The notes beneath the pieces were generated by a model. It had not been told where the DNA came from. It searched no databases and saw nothing but the letters and a program-made list of their open reading frames with translations. DNA of 64,000 nucleotides from Fluviicola sp. Lineage in GTDB: Bacteria; Bacteroidota; Bacteroidia; Flavobacteriales_D; Crocinitomicaceae. Location of the stretch: the NCBI GenBank assembly GCA_031260455.1, contig JAIRJW010000059.1, forward strand, positions 1 to 64,000, written 5' to 3'. Positions 34,371-44,546 of this stretch are shown piece by piece; within the stretch, counting starts at the first letter, position 1; the number at the start of each line of letters is the position of its first letter. Both the position numbers and the translations under genes were made by a program.

Positions 34371-36554
34371 ATGCGGTTTCAACCGATAAAACAATTTAAT
34401 ATCATCCTGCAACAGGAATATCTGGAGCCCACAATCAGTAGGTCTATCCGGGTAGTTCTGGCGTTAAATGTCCCCTTAATCATATTTCCGCTTTTCCTCG
34501 GTTTTTCCTATCACATCGTCTGGGCGGCCTTTGGCGCTTACATGCTCACATTAATTGACTACCACGGCTCACACTACCGGAAAATGCTCATCCAGGGAGT
34601 AGAAGCCATCCTGATCCTGATTGCAGCCATTATTGGAATGAATATCGGCAATTCCGTGACGCTTTCTGTCATCGGAATGTTTGTAATCGGAGTGTTCGCT
34701 GCCTTGATTCGCAACTGGAGTGACTACGGATCAACTATCGGGGTCGGAGTAGGATTCTTTTACCTCTTCGGAATTTCAAACCCCAATTCGTTCGGAGAAT
34801 CACTGATTTACGGGAAATATATCATATACGGAGCACTTTGGGCTATTGCAATTATTTTTCTTTCTTTCCCCTTCTCTGCTTCCAATCCCCTCCGGCGTTC
34901 AGTTGCGACTATCTGGAAGAAAAACACCGATTACCTGGATGTGATTATTCAGCAATTCCTGGAAACAGAACAGAAACCGGATTTTTTGGAAATTACTTCC
35001 AAAGAAACGGAAATCCGCCAGGCCATAGACAAATCTATTGAGCTTTTTAACCGCAGAAAGGAAAATGCCCGCTTCAAAGCTGAGCACTACGACCAAATGA
35101 TAGAAATCCGGAAGTCTGCGGCATTTTTCGGAGCCGGTATCAAAGTCATTCATGAAGAACTGGAAGTTATCAAAAATGAACCGGTCCTGATTCAGAATCA
35201 ATCTATTCTCTATAAAACACTTTCGGCGCTTTCCCAGGCTTCTGCCCGTTTGTCTATTGTCATTTTCACCTTCCGGGGAGAAGATCTCACAATGGCAAAA
35301 GTGCGGATCAAACGCTTTGAAATTGCCACGGGCATTTTAAAAGAAAACCTCGAAAAGCAGGAATTGTCGGAAGAACACAAACTGGCACTTGACCAGTTTA
35401 TCACAGGGCTCATCCAATGTAAACTATACATGGAAAACACGATTCACCTGATGAATCAGAAATTGAATTTCAAGCACAGTAATTATTTTGAGAATTATAA
35501 ATTGTCATTCAATCACTTCATTGCTGGGCTACAACCCCGTGTGGTGCTCCAGATCGTCCGTGAAATTTTCAATATTGACTCCCAGCAATTCAGGTACTCG
35601 CTCCGTGTTGGGCTTGGATTGGCACTCTCCGTCTTTATTTTCAAATTTTTCAGAATCGACCATGGCCACTGGATTGCACTCACCTTACTGATTGTCATTC
35701 AACCCTATTACGGCGCAACCCGAAAAAAAGGTTTTGAACGAATCATTGGCACAGTTGCCGGAATTGTGATCGGGGGAGCCATCATGCTGCTACCAATCAA
35801 ACACGAAGCCTTCGTTGTTATCCTGATCTTCATTTCGTTCTTTGTAGCTTATTACCTGCGGAACAATTACAAAATTGGTGTACTTTTCGTGACGATCATG
35901 ATGGTCGTAATGATGCAGCTTTCCAAACAAGGATCCTGGGATTTGATCTGGTGGCGGGTACTTTCCACCCTGATCGGATCGGCACTTGCAATCTTAATCA
36001 GTTTCGCTTTCTGGCCAATTTGGGAAAAACAGCGCTTCCCGGCTTTGCTGAACAAATCATTTAACCAGAACTTGTTTTTCCTCAACCAGGTGGTACTCAG
36101 CTATGAGAAAAAACTACCTGTCGGAGTGACCTGGCACAAAAGCAGACGTTTGAGCGAAGCCGCTAACAGTAACTTGTTTGCCTGTGTTCAACGCATGTAT
36201 GAAGAACCGCAGACGCATCAGCAGGAAATTGACATTCATTTTGCCAAAGTAGGCTCCAATATACGAATATCCAGGGAAATCACTAGTCTGGCCTTCGGAT
36301 TGGAGAAAGTCACCAACGATAAACTAGCCCCGATCCTGGATGAATACATGGAAGAAATCCAGACCATTTTTTACAAGCACATGCAGCGGGAAAGCGAAAT
36401 TGATTTCAAGAAAGCAAGACAAACCCTTCAAAATCCTATTTTTCAACAAAATCAGTTGCATCAGCTCATACAGATTGACCTGGAAAAGATCCTGTTCGAA
36501 CTCAAAGCATTACAAGCCTTCCGTTCAAAAAATGAACCAGGCTTTAAGAAATAA
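34371..36554 (+). CDS. FUSC-family inner-membrane protein
   Basis: A 727-residue protein of the FUSC (fusaric acid resistance-like, YccS/YhfK) family, inner membrane. Two clusters of membrane helices (about 20-170 and 395-530) flank a long helical cytoplasmic region, as in the family. Family wording is visible in VGVGFFYLFGISNP and in the second cluster, HGHWIALTLLIVIQPYYGATRKKGFERIIGT (quoted in part). The family includes efflux and aromatic-acid exporters; no substrate can be assigned. ATG 34371 follows the promoter and starts the conserved region. No membrane-fusion partner gene is adjacent. Confidence 0.87.
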   Translation: MRFQPIKQFNIILQQEYLEPTISRSIRVVLALNVPLIIFPLFLGFSYHIVWAAFGAYMLTLIDYHGSHYRKMLIQGVEAILILIAAIIGMNIGNSVTLSVIGMFVIGVFAALIRNWSDYGSTIGVGVGFFYLFGISNPNSFGESLIYGKYIIYGALWAIAIIFLSFPFSASNPLRRSVATIWKKNTDYLDVIIQQFLETEQKPDFLEITSKETEIRQAIDKSIELFNRRKENARFKAEHYDQMIEIRKSAAFFGAGIKVIHEELEVIKNEPVLIQNQSILYKTLSALSQASARLSIVIFTFRGEDLTMAKVRIKRFEIATGILKENLEKQELSEEHKLALDQFITGLIQCKLYMENTIHLMNQKLNFKHSNYFENYKLSFNHFIAGLQPRVVLQIVREIFNIDSQQFRYSLRVGLGLALSVFIFKFFRIDHGHWIALTLLIVIQPYYGATRKKGFERIIGTVAGIVIGGAIMLLPIKHEAFVVILIFISFFVAYYLRNNYKIGVLFVTIMMVVMMQLSKQGSWDLIWWRVLSTLIGSALAILISFAFWPIWEKQRFPALLNKSFNQNLFFLNQVVLSYEKKLPVGVTWHKSRRLSEAANSNLFACVQRMYEEPQTHQQEIDIHFAKVGSNIRISREITSLAFGLEKVTNDKLAPILDEYMEEIQTIFYKHMQRESEIDFKKARQTLQNPIFQQNQLHQLIQIDLEKILFELKALQAFRSKNEPGFKK

Positions 36555-36583
36555 CTGAAAACAGATACACACATCTGTATCAA

Positions 36584-37864
36584 TCACAACTCATCCAGGA
36601 AATCCAGTAAAACAACGTGCAGTTTGTCCAGTTCCTCTTCCGAAATGCAATACGGTGGGTTCAGATACAACACATTTCCTAAAGGCCGGATCAGACATCC
36701 CCGCTCCAGGAAAAAGTTATATGCTTTGTCGCGAACAGAAGAAAAATAGTTATTTCCCTCACCCGTTTCTACTTCAAACCGCAGGATCGTTCCGCACAAA
36801 CCAATCTCTTTAGCCTTCGGATGCACCTTCAGCGCATCAATGAAAAAACGATGCCGTTCTTCGATCCATTCAATTGAATTCCAGGTTTCGGGTTGTTCAA
36901 ACAAATCCAGGCTCGCATTGGCAACTGCACAAGCCAGGGCGCTTCCCGTAAATGAATGACCGTGAAGCAGAGCTTTTGCTGTTTCCGGGTGAAGGAAAGC
37001 ATTGTAAATCTCATTCGTTGCCACAGTCAATCCTAAAGGAAGCACTCCGCCAGTCAGCCCTTTCGATAAGCAAACGACATCCGGATCCTGCTCACAGAAA
37101 TTGTGCGCAAAAAGCTTCCCGGTTCGCCCCCAACCAGTCATGACTTCATCAAAAATGACCAAAGCGCGGTATTTTCTGGCCAGAGAAACAAAAGCATCCA
37201 ACCAGACAGCATCATACATGCGCATTCCTGCCGATCCCTGAATCAGCGGCTCCACAATGACAGCCGCCACTTCTCCGGTTTGCAGCATTTGCTCCGCCTG
37301 GATCAAAGCTGCACTTCTGGCCTCTCCAACCGGAAAATCAATGAAATCTACGTCAAAGAACAAATGTTCGAAAGGTTTGTTAAAAGCACCGCGTTGCCCA
37401 ACTGACATCGCTCCGAACGTATCTCCGTGATACGCCCCGTCAAGTGCAATAATCCGTTTCTTCGGTTCGCCTTTATTATACCAGTATTGAAAAACCATCT
37501 TCAGAGCCACTTCAACAGATGTCGATCCATCATCGGAAAAGAACACTTTTTCCAGTTTTTCCGGTAAAAGTGACGTAATCCGGTCAGCCAGTCTGATTGC
37601 CTGCGGATGTGTTGCACCAGCAAAAATCACGTGATCCAGCTGAGAAAATTGTTCCTGCAGAGCCTGAGCCAGGTATGGATGCCCGTGTCCGTGAACATTC
37701 ACCCACCAGGAGGAATTGGCATCAATGTATGTTTTTCCGTTTGCATCAATCAGGGAAGTTGCTTCTGCCTGAACGATACACAAAGGCTCTCCGGCAACCT
37801 GCATTTGGGTAAAAGGATGCCAAATATGCTGACGGTCTTTTTCTAAGCTTGTTGTTCTATCCAT
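36584..37864 (-). CDS. bioA: Adenosylmethionine-8-amino-7-oxononanoate aminotransferase
   Basis: A biotin-pathway PLP aminotransferase that converts 8-amino-7-oxononanoate to 7,8-diaminononanoate with S-adenosylmethionine as amino donor. The 426 residues include the BioA N-terminus DRQHIWHPFTQMQ, SWWVNVHGHGHP, the PLP Asp in VIFDEVMTGWGRTG, and the Schiff-base Lys in LSKGLTGGVLPLG. It overlaps the 3' end of bioD by 22 bases, with bioD upstream, so the two form an operon. bioB and bioF are not in the window. Confidence 0.95.
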   Translation of the reverse strand: MDRTTSLEKDRQHIWHPFTQMQVAGEPLCIVQAEATSLIDANGKTYIDANSSWWVNVHGHGHPYLAQALQEQFSQLDHVIFAGATHPQAIRLADRITSLLPEKLEKVFFSDDGSTSVEVALKMVFQYWYNKGEPKKRIIALDGAYHGDTFGAMSVGQRGAFNKPFEHLFFDVDFIDFPVGEARSAALIQAEQMLQTGEVAAVIVEPLIQGSAGMRMYDAVWLDAFVSLARKYRALVIFDEVMTGWGRTGKLFAHNFCEQDPDVVCLSKGLTGGVLPLGLTVATNEIYNAFLHPETAKALLHGHSFTGSALACAVANASLDLFEQPETWNSIEWIEERHRFFIDALKVHPKAKEIGLCGTILRFEVETGEGNNYFSSVRDKAYNFFLERGCLIRPLGNVLYLNPPYCISEEELDKLHVVLLDFLDEL

Positions 37865-38457
37865 AATCTGGCTGCTTCCCGGATACTCTCAACTGAAAAC
37901 TCAGCCAGTTCGGGAATGTATGTAATCGTTAAATTAGGGAAATATGAGCAGTAAATGCGTTCCGAAGCTTCGTTTCGCTGACCGTTAACGATCAGCCCGG
38001 CAATCGGAATTTCACGCATCAAAAGTGTATTCAGTGTCAGTAAAGTATGATTGATGCTCCCGAGATAATGCTTCGTGACCACGTAAACTGGCATTTCCCA
38101 CAACTGGAACAGGTCAATATAACAAAGTCCTGCATCATTCAACGGAACCATCAGGCCCCCCGCTCCTTCAATGATAGTTGTTTTGGTAAACTCCGGCAGA
38201 TCAAAGTATTCTTCCGTCAGTTCAATTCCGTCCAAACGCGCGGCTTCATGGGGAGACACGGCTTCATTCAGCAATACACTGGCAGGAAGAATGATTGTCT
38301 CAGAAGTATGATTTTTGACAAAGTCGCTATCCAATGCGTGTAAATCTCCCGCCTGAACAGGTTTCCAGTAATCTGCTTTCAAAGCTTCACAAAGCACAGC
38401 ACTTACAACCGTCTTCCCTACTTCAGTTCCAATTCCGGTAACAACGAATGATTTCAT
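37843..38457 (-). CDS. bioD: Dethiobiotin synthetase
   Basis: An ATP-dependent carboxylase that closes the ureido ring to give dethiobiotin. The product is 204 residues from ATG 38457, which begins MKSFVVTGIGTEVGKT with the P-loop at 8-16. The next conserved parts are WKPVQAGD and EGAGGLMVPL. The 12-codon upstream extension is rejected: a TACTTTTG -7 box (38477-38484 on the minus strand) lies within it. It feeds its product to biotin synthase elsewhere and is coupled to bioA by a 22-base overlap. Confidence 0.94.
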   Translation of the reverse strand: MKSFVVTGIGTEVGKTVVSAVLCEALKADYWKPVQAGDLHALDSDFVKNHTSETIILPASVLLNEAVSPHEAARLDGIELTEEYFDLPEFTKTTIIEGAGGLMVPLNDAGLCYIDLFQLWEMPVYVVTKHYLGSINHTLLTLNTLLMREIPIAGLIVNGQRNEASERIYCSYFPNLTITYIPELAEFSVESIREAARLWIEQQA

Positions 38458-38529
38458 GTTTCCTTTCAGCAAAGTACAAAAGTAGAATTTCAAAGGGTTT
38501 TGAAGTTTTTTTTAAGAAAATTAACGACC

Positions 38530-38564
38530 TTTTCAATTCTCACTTTTCAATTTTAACTTTTCAA
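38530..38564. repeat. Three TTTTCAA direct repeats with 14-base period
   Basis: TTTTCAA begins at 38530, 38544 and 38558, exactly 14 bases apart, immediately after the pheT stop codon (which is at 38565 on the minus strand). A similar string (TTTTCAACTTTCAATTACTCAC) lies beside the rnz stop near 46415-46436. Confidence 0.5.
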
Positions 38565-40997
38565 CTATCTCAGCTCCGCCCCCAGCTGTTTTTCCAATTC
38601 CGTCCGAATGGCATTCATAATTCCGTCCACCTGCGCATCTTTCAACGTTTGCTCCGGATCCTGGAATGTAAACGAAACGGCATATGATTTTTTCCCTTCC
38701 TGTAGATTTTTTCCTTCGTAAACATCGAATAAACCCACTTTCTGTAAAATCTTTTTATCGGCTTTACGTGCAATCTGCTCAATGTCAGAAAAACGTACTT
38801 TGGAATCCAGCAACAGGGAGAAATCACGTCTCAGTTCAAATGTTTTCGGCAATTCCTTATACTGCGTTTTAGCCAATTTCAACGAGGAGATGATCGCATC
38901 CCAATCCATGTCAGCAACAAAAACATCCTGTTTCACCCCGAAATGCTTTTTCACTTTCGGATTCACCCAACCGACCATACCAATTACATTTTTCAAAATG
39001 CGCACCTGGTAACCATCAGTCAGCACTTCTTGCTCCTGCAATGATTCTTCCTGCAATAAACCAATCAATCCCAAACGTTCGAACAGGTTATTTACGATTC
39101 CTTTCAGGATAAACAAAGAAGATTTCTCAGACTTTTGCGCCCAGGATTCTTCCAGTTTATTTCCGGTCATCAGGAGTAACAGGCGTTTGTTCTCCGCATA
39201 ATTTCCGTTGTCAGTTACATAGGTTTTCCCAAATTCAAACAGGCGCAAATCCGGATTCTGGCGGTTCTGGTTATGCGCAACCGTTTCCATTGCCTGGAAC
39301 AACAAACTTTGACGCATCACAGCCAGATCCTGACTCAAAGGATTCAATACCGGAACGGCATTCGATACCGGGAACTGATTTCCACCCAGCTTTTCAGCGT
39401 ATTGCGGACTGGTTAGCGAGTTATTCAGCATTTCGTAAAAACCGGTTCCAGCCAGCATTTCCGCCAGATTTACCCCCAGGCGTTCCAAATCCGGTTTTTC
39501 ACTCAGTACTAATGAAGTATTCAGTTTCTCTGGCAACGGAATCTGGTTGAATCCATATATACGCAGAATTTCCTCAATCACATCAATCTCGCGATCCACA
39601 TCTATGCGGTAGTTTGGAACAGAAAGCTCCAAACCGTCATTCGTTTCTGACAGTATTTCGAAATCCAGGGAAGTCAGAATCCCCTGAATGGTTTGTTGTT
39701 CAATTTCGTGTCCCAAAACCTGGTTTACGCGATTGTAGCGCAAAATCACTTTTCTGCGTGCAATCGGGTTCGGATAAAGATCAACCACATCCATCCCGAT
39801 TTGCCCTCCTGCAACCTCCAGGATCAACTGAGCTGCACGCTCCAGAGCATACGGAACCAAATCCACATCCACTCCACGCTCGAAACGAAAACTTGCATCC
39901 GTCGATAAACCGTGTCTTTTTGCCGTTTTACGCACTGAAACAGGCTGAAAGTATGCCGCCTCCAGAAATACATTCTCTGATGTATCTGAAATTCCTGACC
40001 GGTTTCCTCCGAATACTCCTGCAATGCACATCGCTTCTGAAGCATTGGCAATTACCAGGTCTTCCTGATCCAGCTCGCGTTCAACACCATCCAGTGTGAT
40101 GATCTTTTCACCCGGTTTTGCCGTGCGAACGATCACCATTCCGTTCACCACATCTGCATCGAATGCATGCAAAGGGGTTCCCAGTTCACGCATCACGTAA
40201 TTCGTTACGTCCACTATGTTATTGATTGGTGAAAGCCCCACAGCACGCAGCCTGTTCTGCAACCATGCAGGTGAGGGTTTCACTTTCACTCCGGAAATGC
40301 TTACGCCCACATAACGCGGGCAACGCTCTGTATTTTCAACAATGACTGCAACCGAAAGGTTACTTTCTTTCTGAGGTTTTTTCGTTTCTTTTAACTGCAA
40401 TTTGGTAGTGCTTCCTTCATGACAAGCCAGATAAGCCAGCACGTCCCGCGCCACTCCGATATGCCCCATTGCGTCTGCCCGGTTCGGTGTCAACCCGATT
40501 TCAATCTGTATATCACTTTCCAGTTCCAGGTATTCTGCAGCCGGAGTTCCCACTTTCGCATCCGGTGAAAGCACCAGGATTCCATCGTGACTTGTTCCGA
40601 GGCCCAATTCGTCTTCTGCGCAAAGCATACCGTATGACTCCACATCACGAATTTTGGAAACCTTCATTTTCAGCGGTTCATCCGGTTTTGGGTATAGTAC
40701 AGCTCCAACCTGTGCCAGAATTACTTTTTGTCCGACCGCCACATTCGGTGCACCGCAAACAACCTGAATAATTTCCGTCCCATTGTTCACTTTGGTCACT
40801 TTCAAACGATCCGCATTCGGATGCTGTTCACATTCAATTACTTCAGCAACAACTACTCCCTGCAAACCACCTTTTACACTTTCAATTGTCTCAAAACCTT
40901 CCACTTCCAGACCGGTACTGGTCAAAAGCTGATCTAATTCCCCGGGAGATTTTTGAATTGGCAAGTACTCGTGTAACCAGGCAGATGAAATTTTCAT
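38565..40997 (-). CDS. pheT: Phenylalanyl-tRNA synthetase beta subunit
   Basis: The beta chain of the alpha2-beta2 enzyme that charges tRNA-Phe; it edits mischarged Tyr and binds the tRNA. The 810 residues run from MKISSAWLHEYLPIQ through an EMAP/tRNA-binding domain (about 40-150; EVIECEQHPNADRLKV), the B3/B4 editing domain, B5 (GLTPNRADAMGHIGVARD and FRFERGVD segments), to the C-terminal anticodon-binding FDX-ACB domain. ATG 40997 is chosen; a TAAATTTG -7 box at 41019-41026 rules out the longer form. pheS is not adjacent. Confidence 0.96.
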   Translation of the reverse strand: MKISSAWLHEYLPIQKSPGELDQLLTSTGLEVEGFETIESVKGGLQGVVVAEVIECEQHPNADRLKVTKVNNGTEIIQVVCGAPNVAVGQKVILAQVGAVLYPKPDEPLKMKVSKIRDVESYGMLCAEDELGLGTSHDGILVLSPDAKVGTPAAEYLELESDIQIEIGLTPNRADAMGHIGVARDVLAYLACHEGSTTKLQLKETKKPQKESNLSVAVIVENTERCPRYVGVSISGVKVKPSPAWLQNRLRAVGLSPINNIVDVTNYVMRELGTPLHAFDADVVNGMVIVRTAKPGEKIITLDGVERELDQEDLVIANASEAMCIAGVFGGNRSGISDTSENVFLEAAYFQPVSVRKTAKRHGLSTDASFRFERGVDVDLVPYALERAAQLILEVAGGQIGMDVVDLYPNPIARRKVILRYNRVNQVLGHEIEQQTIQGILTSLDFEILSETNDGLELSVPNYRIDVDREIDVIEEILRIYGFNQIPLPEKLNTSLVLSEKPDLERLGVNLAEMLAGTGFYEMLNNSLTSPQYAEKLGGNQFPVSNAVPVLNPLSQDLAVMRQSLLFQAMETVAHNQNRQNPDLRLFEFGKTYVTDNGNYAENKRLLLLMTGNKLEESWAQKSEKSSLFILKGIVNNLFERLGLIGLLQEESLQEQEVLTDGYQVRILKNVIGMVGWVNPKVKKHFGVKQDVFVADMDWDAIISSLKLAKTQYKELPKTFELRRDFSLLLDSKVRFSDIEQIARKADKKILQKVGLFDVYEGKNLQEGKKSYAVSFTFQDPEQTLKDAQVDGIMNAIRTELEKQLGAELR

Positions 40998-41093
40998 TGT
41001 CGTTTTAATTTTGGAAGCCAAATTTAAGAAAAAGCACAGAAAGCAAGGTTTAATTTGACATAAAAGCTTAAATTCGCTGACACGAAAATCTGG

Positions 41094-43487
41094 ATGAAAT
41101 TCCTCGCTCTACACATCACATGTTTATTCGCTTTTTCCCTTTCCTGGGGACAGGAAAACGTCACTATCAGCGGTTATATTTTAGAGAAAAGCTCGGGAGA
41201 ACCCATTATCGGCGGGCAGATTTATGTTCCGAATATACAACAAGGAGCTGTTACCAATGAATTCGGGTTTTATTCCCTGACCTTGCCCAAAGGTTCTTAC
41301 CAACTTGTTTATCGCGGTGCCGGACTTCCGAATGATACACTCAGTATTCAACTCAGCAGAGATACCACTATCCAGGCAGAACTGGGAGAAACGACCAACA
41401 TCGAAGAAGTGGAAATCAATGCAAAAAAGGGAGATAACATCAATTCTACGAAAATCGGGCAAATTGAACTGGATGTAAAACTCATCAAAAAACTACCTGC
41501 TTTTCTTGGTGAAGTAGATGTATTGAAAGCAATTCAGCTGCTTCCAGGAGTTTCCTCCGCCAGTGAAGGTGGACAAGGTTTTTATGTGCGTGGTGGTGGC
41601 CCGGATCAAAATCTGGTTTTACTGGACAATGCGCAGGTTTACAATGCTTCGCACCTCTTCGGGTTCTTTTCCGTTTTCAATGCCGATGCAATCAAAAGTG
41701 TAAATCTCATAAAAGGGAGTATGCCTGCAAGTTACGGAGGTCGTCTTTCATCTGTACTTGAAGTAAATATGAATGAAGGAAACAATAAGAAATTCAAAGT
41801 CACCGGAGGTCTGGGTCTGATTTCTTCGCGTCTCACACTGGAAGGGCCGATCGTGAAAGAAAAAGGTTCGTTTATTGTTTCTGCCAGAAGAACATATATA
41901 GATCTGTTCATGAAAGCATTCATCAAAAAATCAAGTTCTTTCTATGGTTCGAGCTACTTCTTTTATGACCTGAATGCCAAACTGAATTACCGTTTGGGAC
42001 CGAAGGACAAGATTTACCTGAGCGGATATTATGGTAAAGACCTCTTCAATTTCGGGAACAAAGAACAGGATTTCAGTGTACGGATGCCCTGGGGAAACGG
42101 AATCGCTGCACTGCGCTGGAATCACCAGTTCAACAGCAAACTTTTCATGAATACCACTGCAACCCTGACAGATTACTTATTCAGTTTCGGCTCTGCGCAG
42201 GATCAGTTTCAATTTGAGTTGAAATCCGGAATCCGCGATTATGGAGGAAAAGTGGAACTTTCTTATTTCCCGAATTCCCGGAACTCAATCAAAATGGGTG
42301 CGGATTACCTCTACCATACTTTCACTCCTACCAGTGTATCTGCTTCACAGGAAGATGTGGTTTTCGACACCGGCCTGGCACAGAAATTATACAGTCACGA
42401 ATCTGGGGTTTATTTCCAGGACGAAGTTGATTTTACTTCCTGGCTTCGCGTCAATGCAGGAATCCGGGTAAGCATGTACCAGTTTACCGGGCCGTTTACA
42501 CGTTATTACAAAGGTCCGACCGGGCACACCGACTCAACAAAAACGTATGCCAAAGGAGATATCATCAGTTCATATTTCGGTTTTGAGCCGCGCATTTCTG
42601 CCCGTTTTTTACTCAAAGACAAAAGTTCAGTTAAGGGCGGATTTGCCTACAACAACCAATACGTGCACCTGGCGAGCTTGAGCGCAGTTTCACTTCCTAC
42701 CGATATCTGGTACCCGAGTACAGACAAGGCAAAACCGCAGAAAGGATGGCAGGCCAGCCTGGGATATTTCCGGGATTTCAACAACGACAAATGGGAAGCT
42801 TCCGTCGAAGTTTACTATAAGAAAATGGAAAACATGATTGAATTCAAACAGGGAGCTTTACCAACAGATAACGTAAACGACAATACCGATAATTTATTGG
42901 TTTACGGAACCGGCTGGAGCTACGGCGCAGAATTCTTCATCAAGCGGATTTTCGGAAAACTGACCGGATGGATCGGCTACACACTGGCTAAATCGGATCG
43001 GTATTTTCCGGATATACAGGACACGAAATATCCGGCAAAATACGACCGCAGACATGATTTAACGCTGGTCGGAACCTACGAACTCAACAAACGGTGGACT
43101 TTCGGTTTTTCATTTATTTATGCATCGGGAAATACATTGACTTTACCGAACAGTTGGTATTTCAACAACCAGGATTTGCTCTTCAATTACGGCCCCCGCA
43201 ATTCGACCCGCATGGCACCATATCATCGCCTGGATATTTCTGCAACCTGGTATGACAAGCCAACCAAAACGAAAATCGATAAGAAAACAGGCGAAAAGAC
43301 CGAGGTACAGAAGAAGTTCAGGCAAAATGTTGCTTTTTCTGTTTACAATGTTTACAACCGTGCCAATCCTTATTTTTTGTATATTGATAACAATGGGAGT
43401 ATCACTTCAAACGATTTCAAGATTTCCGTGAAACAAGTGTCTTTATTTCCAATTTTACCGAGTGTCACATGGAATTTCGAGTTTTAA
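41094..43487 (+). CDS. TonB-dependent receptor with carboxypeptidase-regulatory N-domain
   Basis: An outer-membrane TonB-dependent receptor of 797 residues. The signal peptide ends near SWGQ (about 20). It is followed by a carboxypeptidase-regulatory-like Ig domain (about 24-105; GYILEKSSGEPIIGGQIYV), the plug domain (about 125-225; GQGFYVRGGGPDQNLVLLD) and the barrel. It overlaps by 19 bases with a DUF4249 lipoprotein gene. This TonB receptor-DUF4249 pair is found repeatedly in Bacteroidota and probably imports an unknown ligand. No SusD-like gene is present, so it is not a glycan-uptake pair of that type. Confidence 0.92.
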   Translation: MKFLALHITCLFAFSLSWGQENVTISGYILEKSSGEPIIGGQIYVPNIQQGAVTNEFGFYSLTLPKGSYQLVYRGAGLPNDTLSIQLSRDTTIQAELGETTNIEEVEINAKKGDNINSTKIGQIELDVKLIKKLPAFLGEVDVLKAIQLLPGVSSASEGGQGFYVRGGGPDQNLVLLDNAQVYNASHLFGFFSVFNADAIKSVNLIKGSMPASYGGRLSSVLEVNMNEGNNKKFKVTGGLGLISSRLTLEGPIVKEKGSFIVSARRTYIDLFMKAFIKKSSSFYGSSYFFYDLNAKLNYRLGPKDKIYLSGYYGKDLFNFGNKEQDFSVRMPWGNGIAALRWNHQFNSKLFMNTTATLTDYLFSFGSAQDQFQFELKSGIRDYGGKVELSYFPNSRNSIKMGADYLYHTFTPTSVSASQEDVVFDTGLAQKLYSHESGVYFQDEVDFTSWLRVNAGIRVSMYQFTGPFTRYYKGPTGHTDSTKTYAKGDIISSYFGFEPRISARFLLKDKSSVKGGFAYNNQYVHLASLSAVSLPTDIWYPSTDKAKPQKGWQASLGYFRDFNNDKWEASVEVYYKKMENMIEFKQGALPTDNVNDNTDNLLVYGTGWSYGAEFFIKRIFGKLTGWIGYTLAKSDRYFPDIQDTKYPAKYDRRHDLTLVGTYELNKRWTFGFSFIYASGNTLTLPNSWYFNNQDLLFNYGPRNSTRMAPYHRLDISATWYDKPTKTKIDKKTGEKTEVQKKFRQNVAFSVYNVYNRANPYFLYIDNNGSITSNDFKISVKQVSLFPILPSVTWNFEF

Positions 43488-44425
43488 CCCCTTTCCTGAT
43501 TTTATTTCTGCTTCTTTCAAGTTGTACTAAGGAAGTGAAGATTGATATTCCCGGGTACAAAGAACAAATCGTTGTTGACGGGCGCATTGAAACCGGCATG
43601 CCACCGATCGTGCTCATTTCCAAAACGCAGGATATTTATTCTCCGACTACATTGAATGCTTTTCTGAATAGTTTTCAATCGGGTGCAACCATAACTGTTT
43701 CGGACGGTACAAACACAGTGATTCTGGATGAGATTTGCTCCGACAATCTTCCCCCCGGAACCGAAGCGATGGCCGCTGCCCTGTTTGGAATTCCTCAACA
43801 GGAACTAACCAGTTATCACTTGTGTGCCTATTCCAGTTTCAATACGGCAATCTGGGGACAGGTAGGAAAAACATATTCCCTGAAAATAGAACTGAACGGG
43901 AAAACTTATACGTCCAGTACTCAGATCGTTCAGCCTACTCCGCTGGATTCCGTTTATTGGGTTCAGGATCCTGGTGCCAATCCCGGCTACGGATTTTCAT
44001 GGGCAACATTATCCGACCCTCCATATCAATATGATGCTTACATGTGGGAAGTAAAACGCATCAATATGGTCAACGGAGCTACAAAAGATCCGAATTTCAA
44101 AGCTACTTTCAGCCCGGTTATTGACGATGAATTTTTCAATGGTACAACGTTCAGTTTCTACTATGAAAATCCCTTTACATGGAATGACAACACAGTAGCA
44201 GACAAAAACAAAGGATATTACAAGATCGGTGATTCTGTCGCAATCCGTTTTTCCAAACTGGACGCAACAGTGTATAATTTCCTGGAAAAAAAGTACATGC
44301 AACTTCAGACAACGGGAAATCCGTTCGCTGCTCCAACGATGATTCCAACAAACATACAGGGAGGAGCAATCGGACTTTGGGCCGGATATTCTCCGTATTA
44401 TGATACGCTGTATTGTACTCCATAA
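43469..44425 (+). CDS. DUF4249 lipoprotein
   Basis: A 318-residue lipoprotein, surface or periplasmic. The lipobox is LSSC (about residues 14-17) followed by TKEVKIDIPGYKEQIVVDGRIE, the DUF4249 start. It is probably the partner of the TonB-dependent receptor encoded just upstream, with coupled translation (19-base overlap). The ligand is unknown. The N-terminal beta region and an internal YxPxxC-like stretch are the only features visible; no active site is seen. Confidence 0.88.
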   Translation: MEFRVLTPFLILFLLLSSCTKEVKIDIPGYKEQIVVDGRIETGMPPIVLISKTQDIYSPTTLNAFLNSFQSGATITVSDGTNTVILDEICSDNLPPGTEAMAAALFGIPQQELTSYHLCAYSSFNTAIWGQVGKTYSLKIELNGKTYTSSTQIVQPTPLDSVYWVQDPGANPGYGFSWATLSDPPYQYDAYMWEVKRINMVNGATKDPNFKATFSPVIDDEFFNGTTFSFYYENPFTWNDNTVADKNKGYYKIGDSVAIRFSKLDATVYNFLEKKYMQLQTTGNPFAAPTMIPTNIQGGAIGLWAGYSPYYDTLYCTP

Positions 44426-44534
44426 CTTACTCAAATGAAGACTGAACAGAATCGAAGGCTCATCTAAACAAGTTATTCACGAAATTTTGTTACTTTCATT
44501 TTCAATTCCGTATTTCAGCTGGGCACATCGGTAT

Positions 44535-44542
44535 TACTTTTG
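44535..44542 (+). promoter_or_regulatory. -7 box next to the acyltransferase start
   Basis: TACTTTTG, a -7 match, only four bases before ATG 44547. Transcription would begin at or next to the start codon, so a leaderless mRNA is predicted. No -33 TTG was found at 19-20 bases. Confidence 0.4.
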
Positions 44543-44546
44543 ATCC

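Noticed and set aside
36561..36578. ACAGAT/ATCTGT hairpin between the convergent FUSC and bioA genes
   Set aside because: No T-run on either strand and a short stem, so it is not convincing as a terminator.
38458..38493. Longer bioD start at 38493
   Set aside because: It would include a -7 promoter box and adds residues not seen in BioD proteins.
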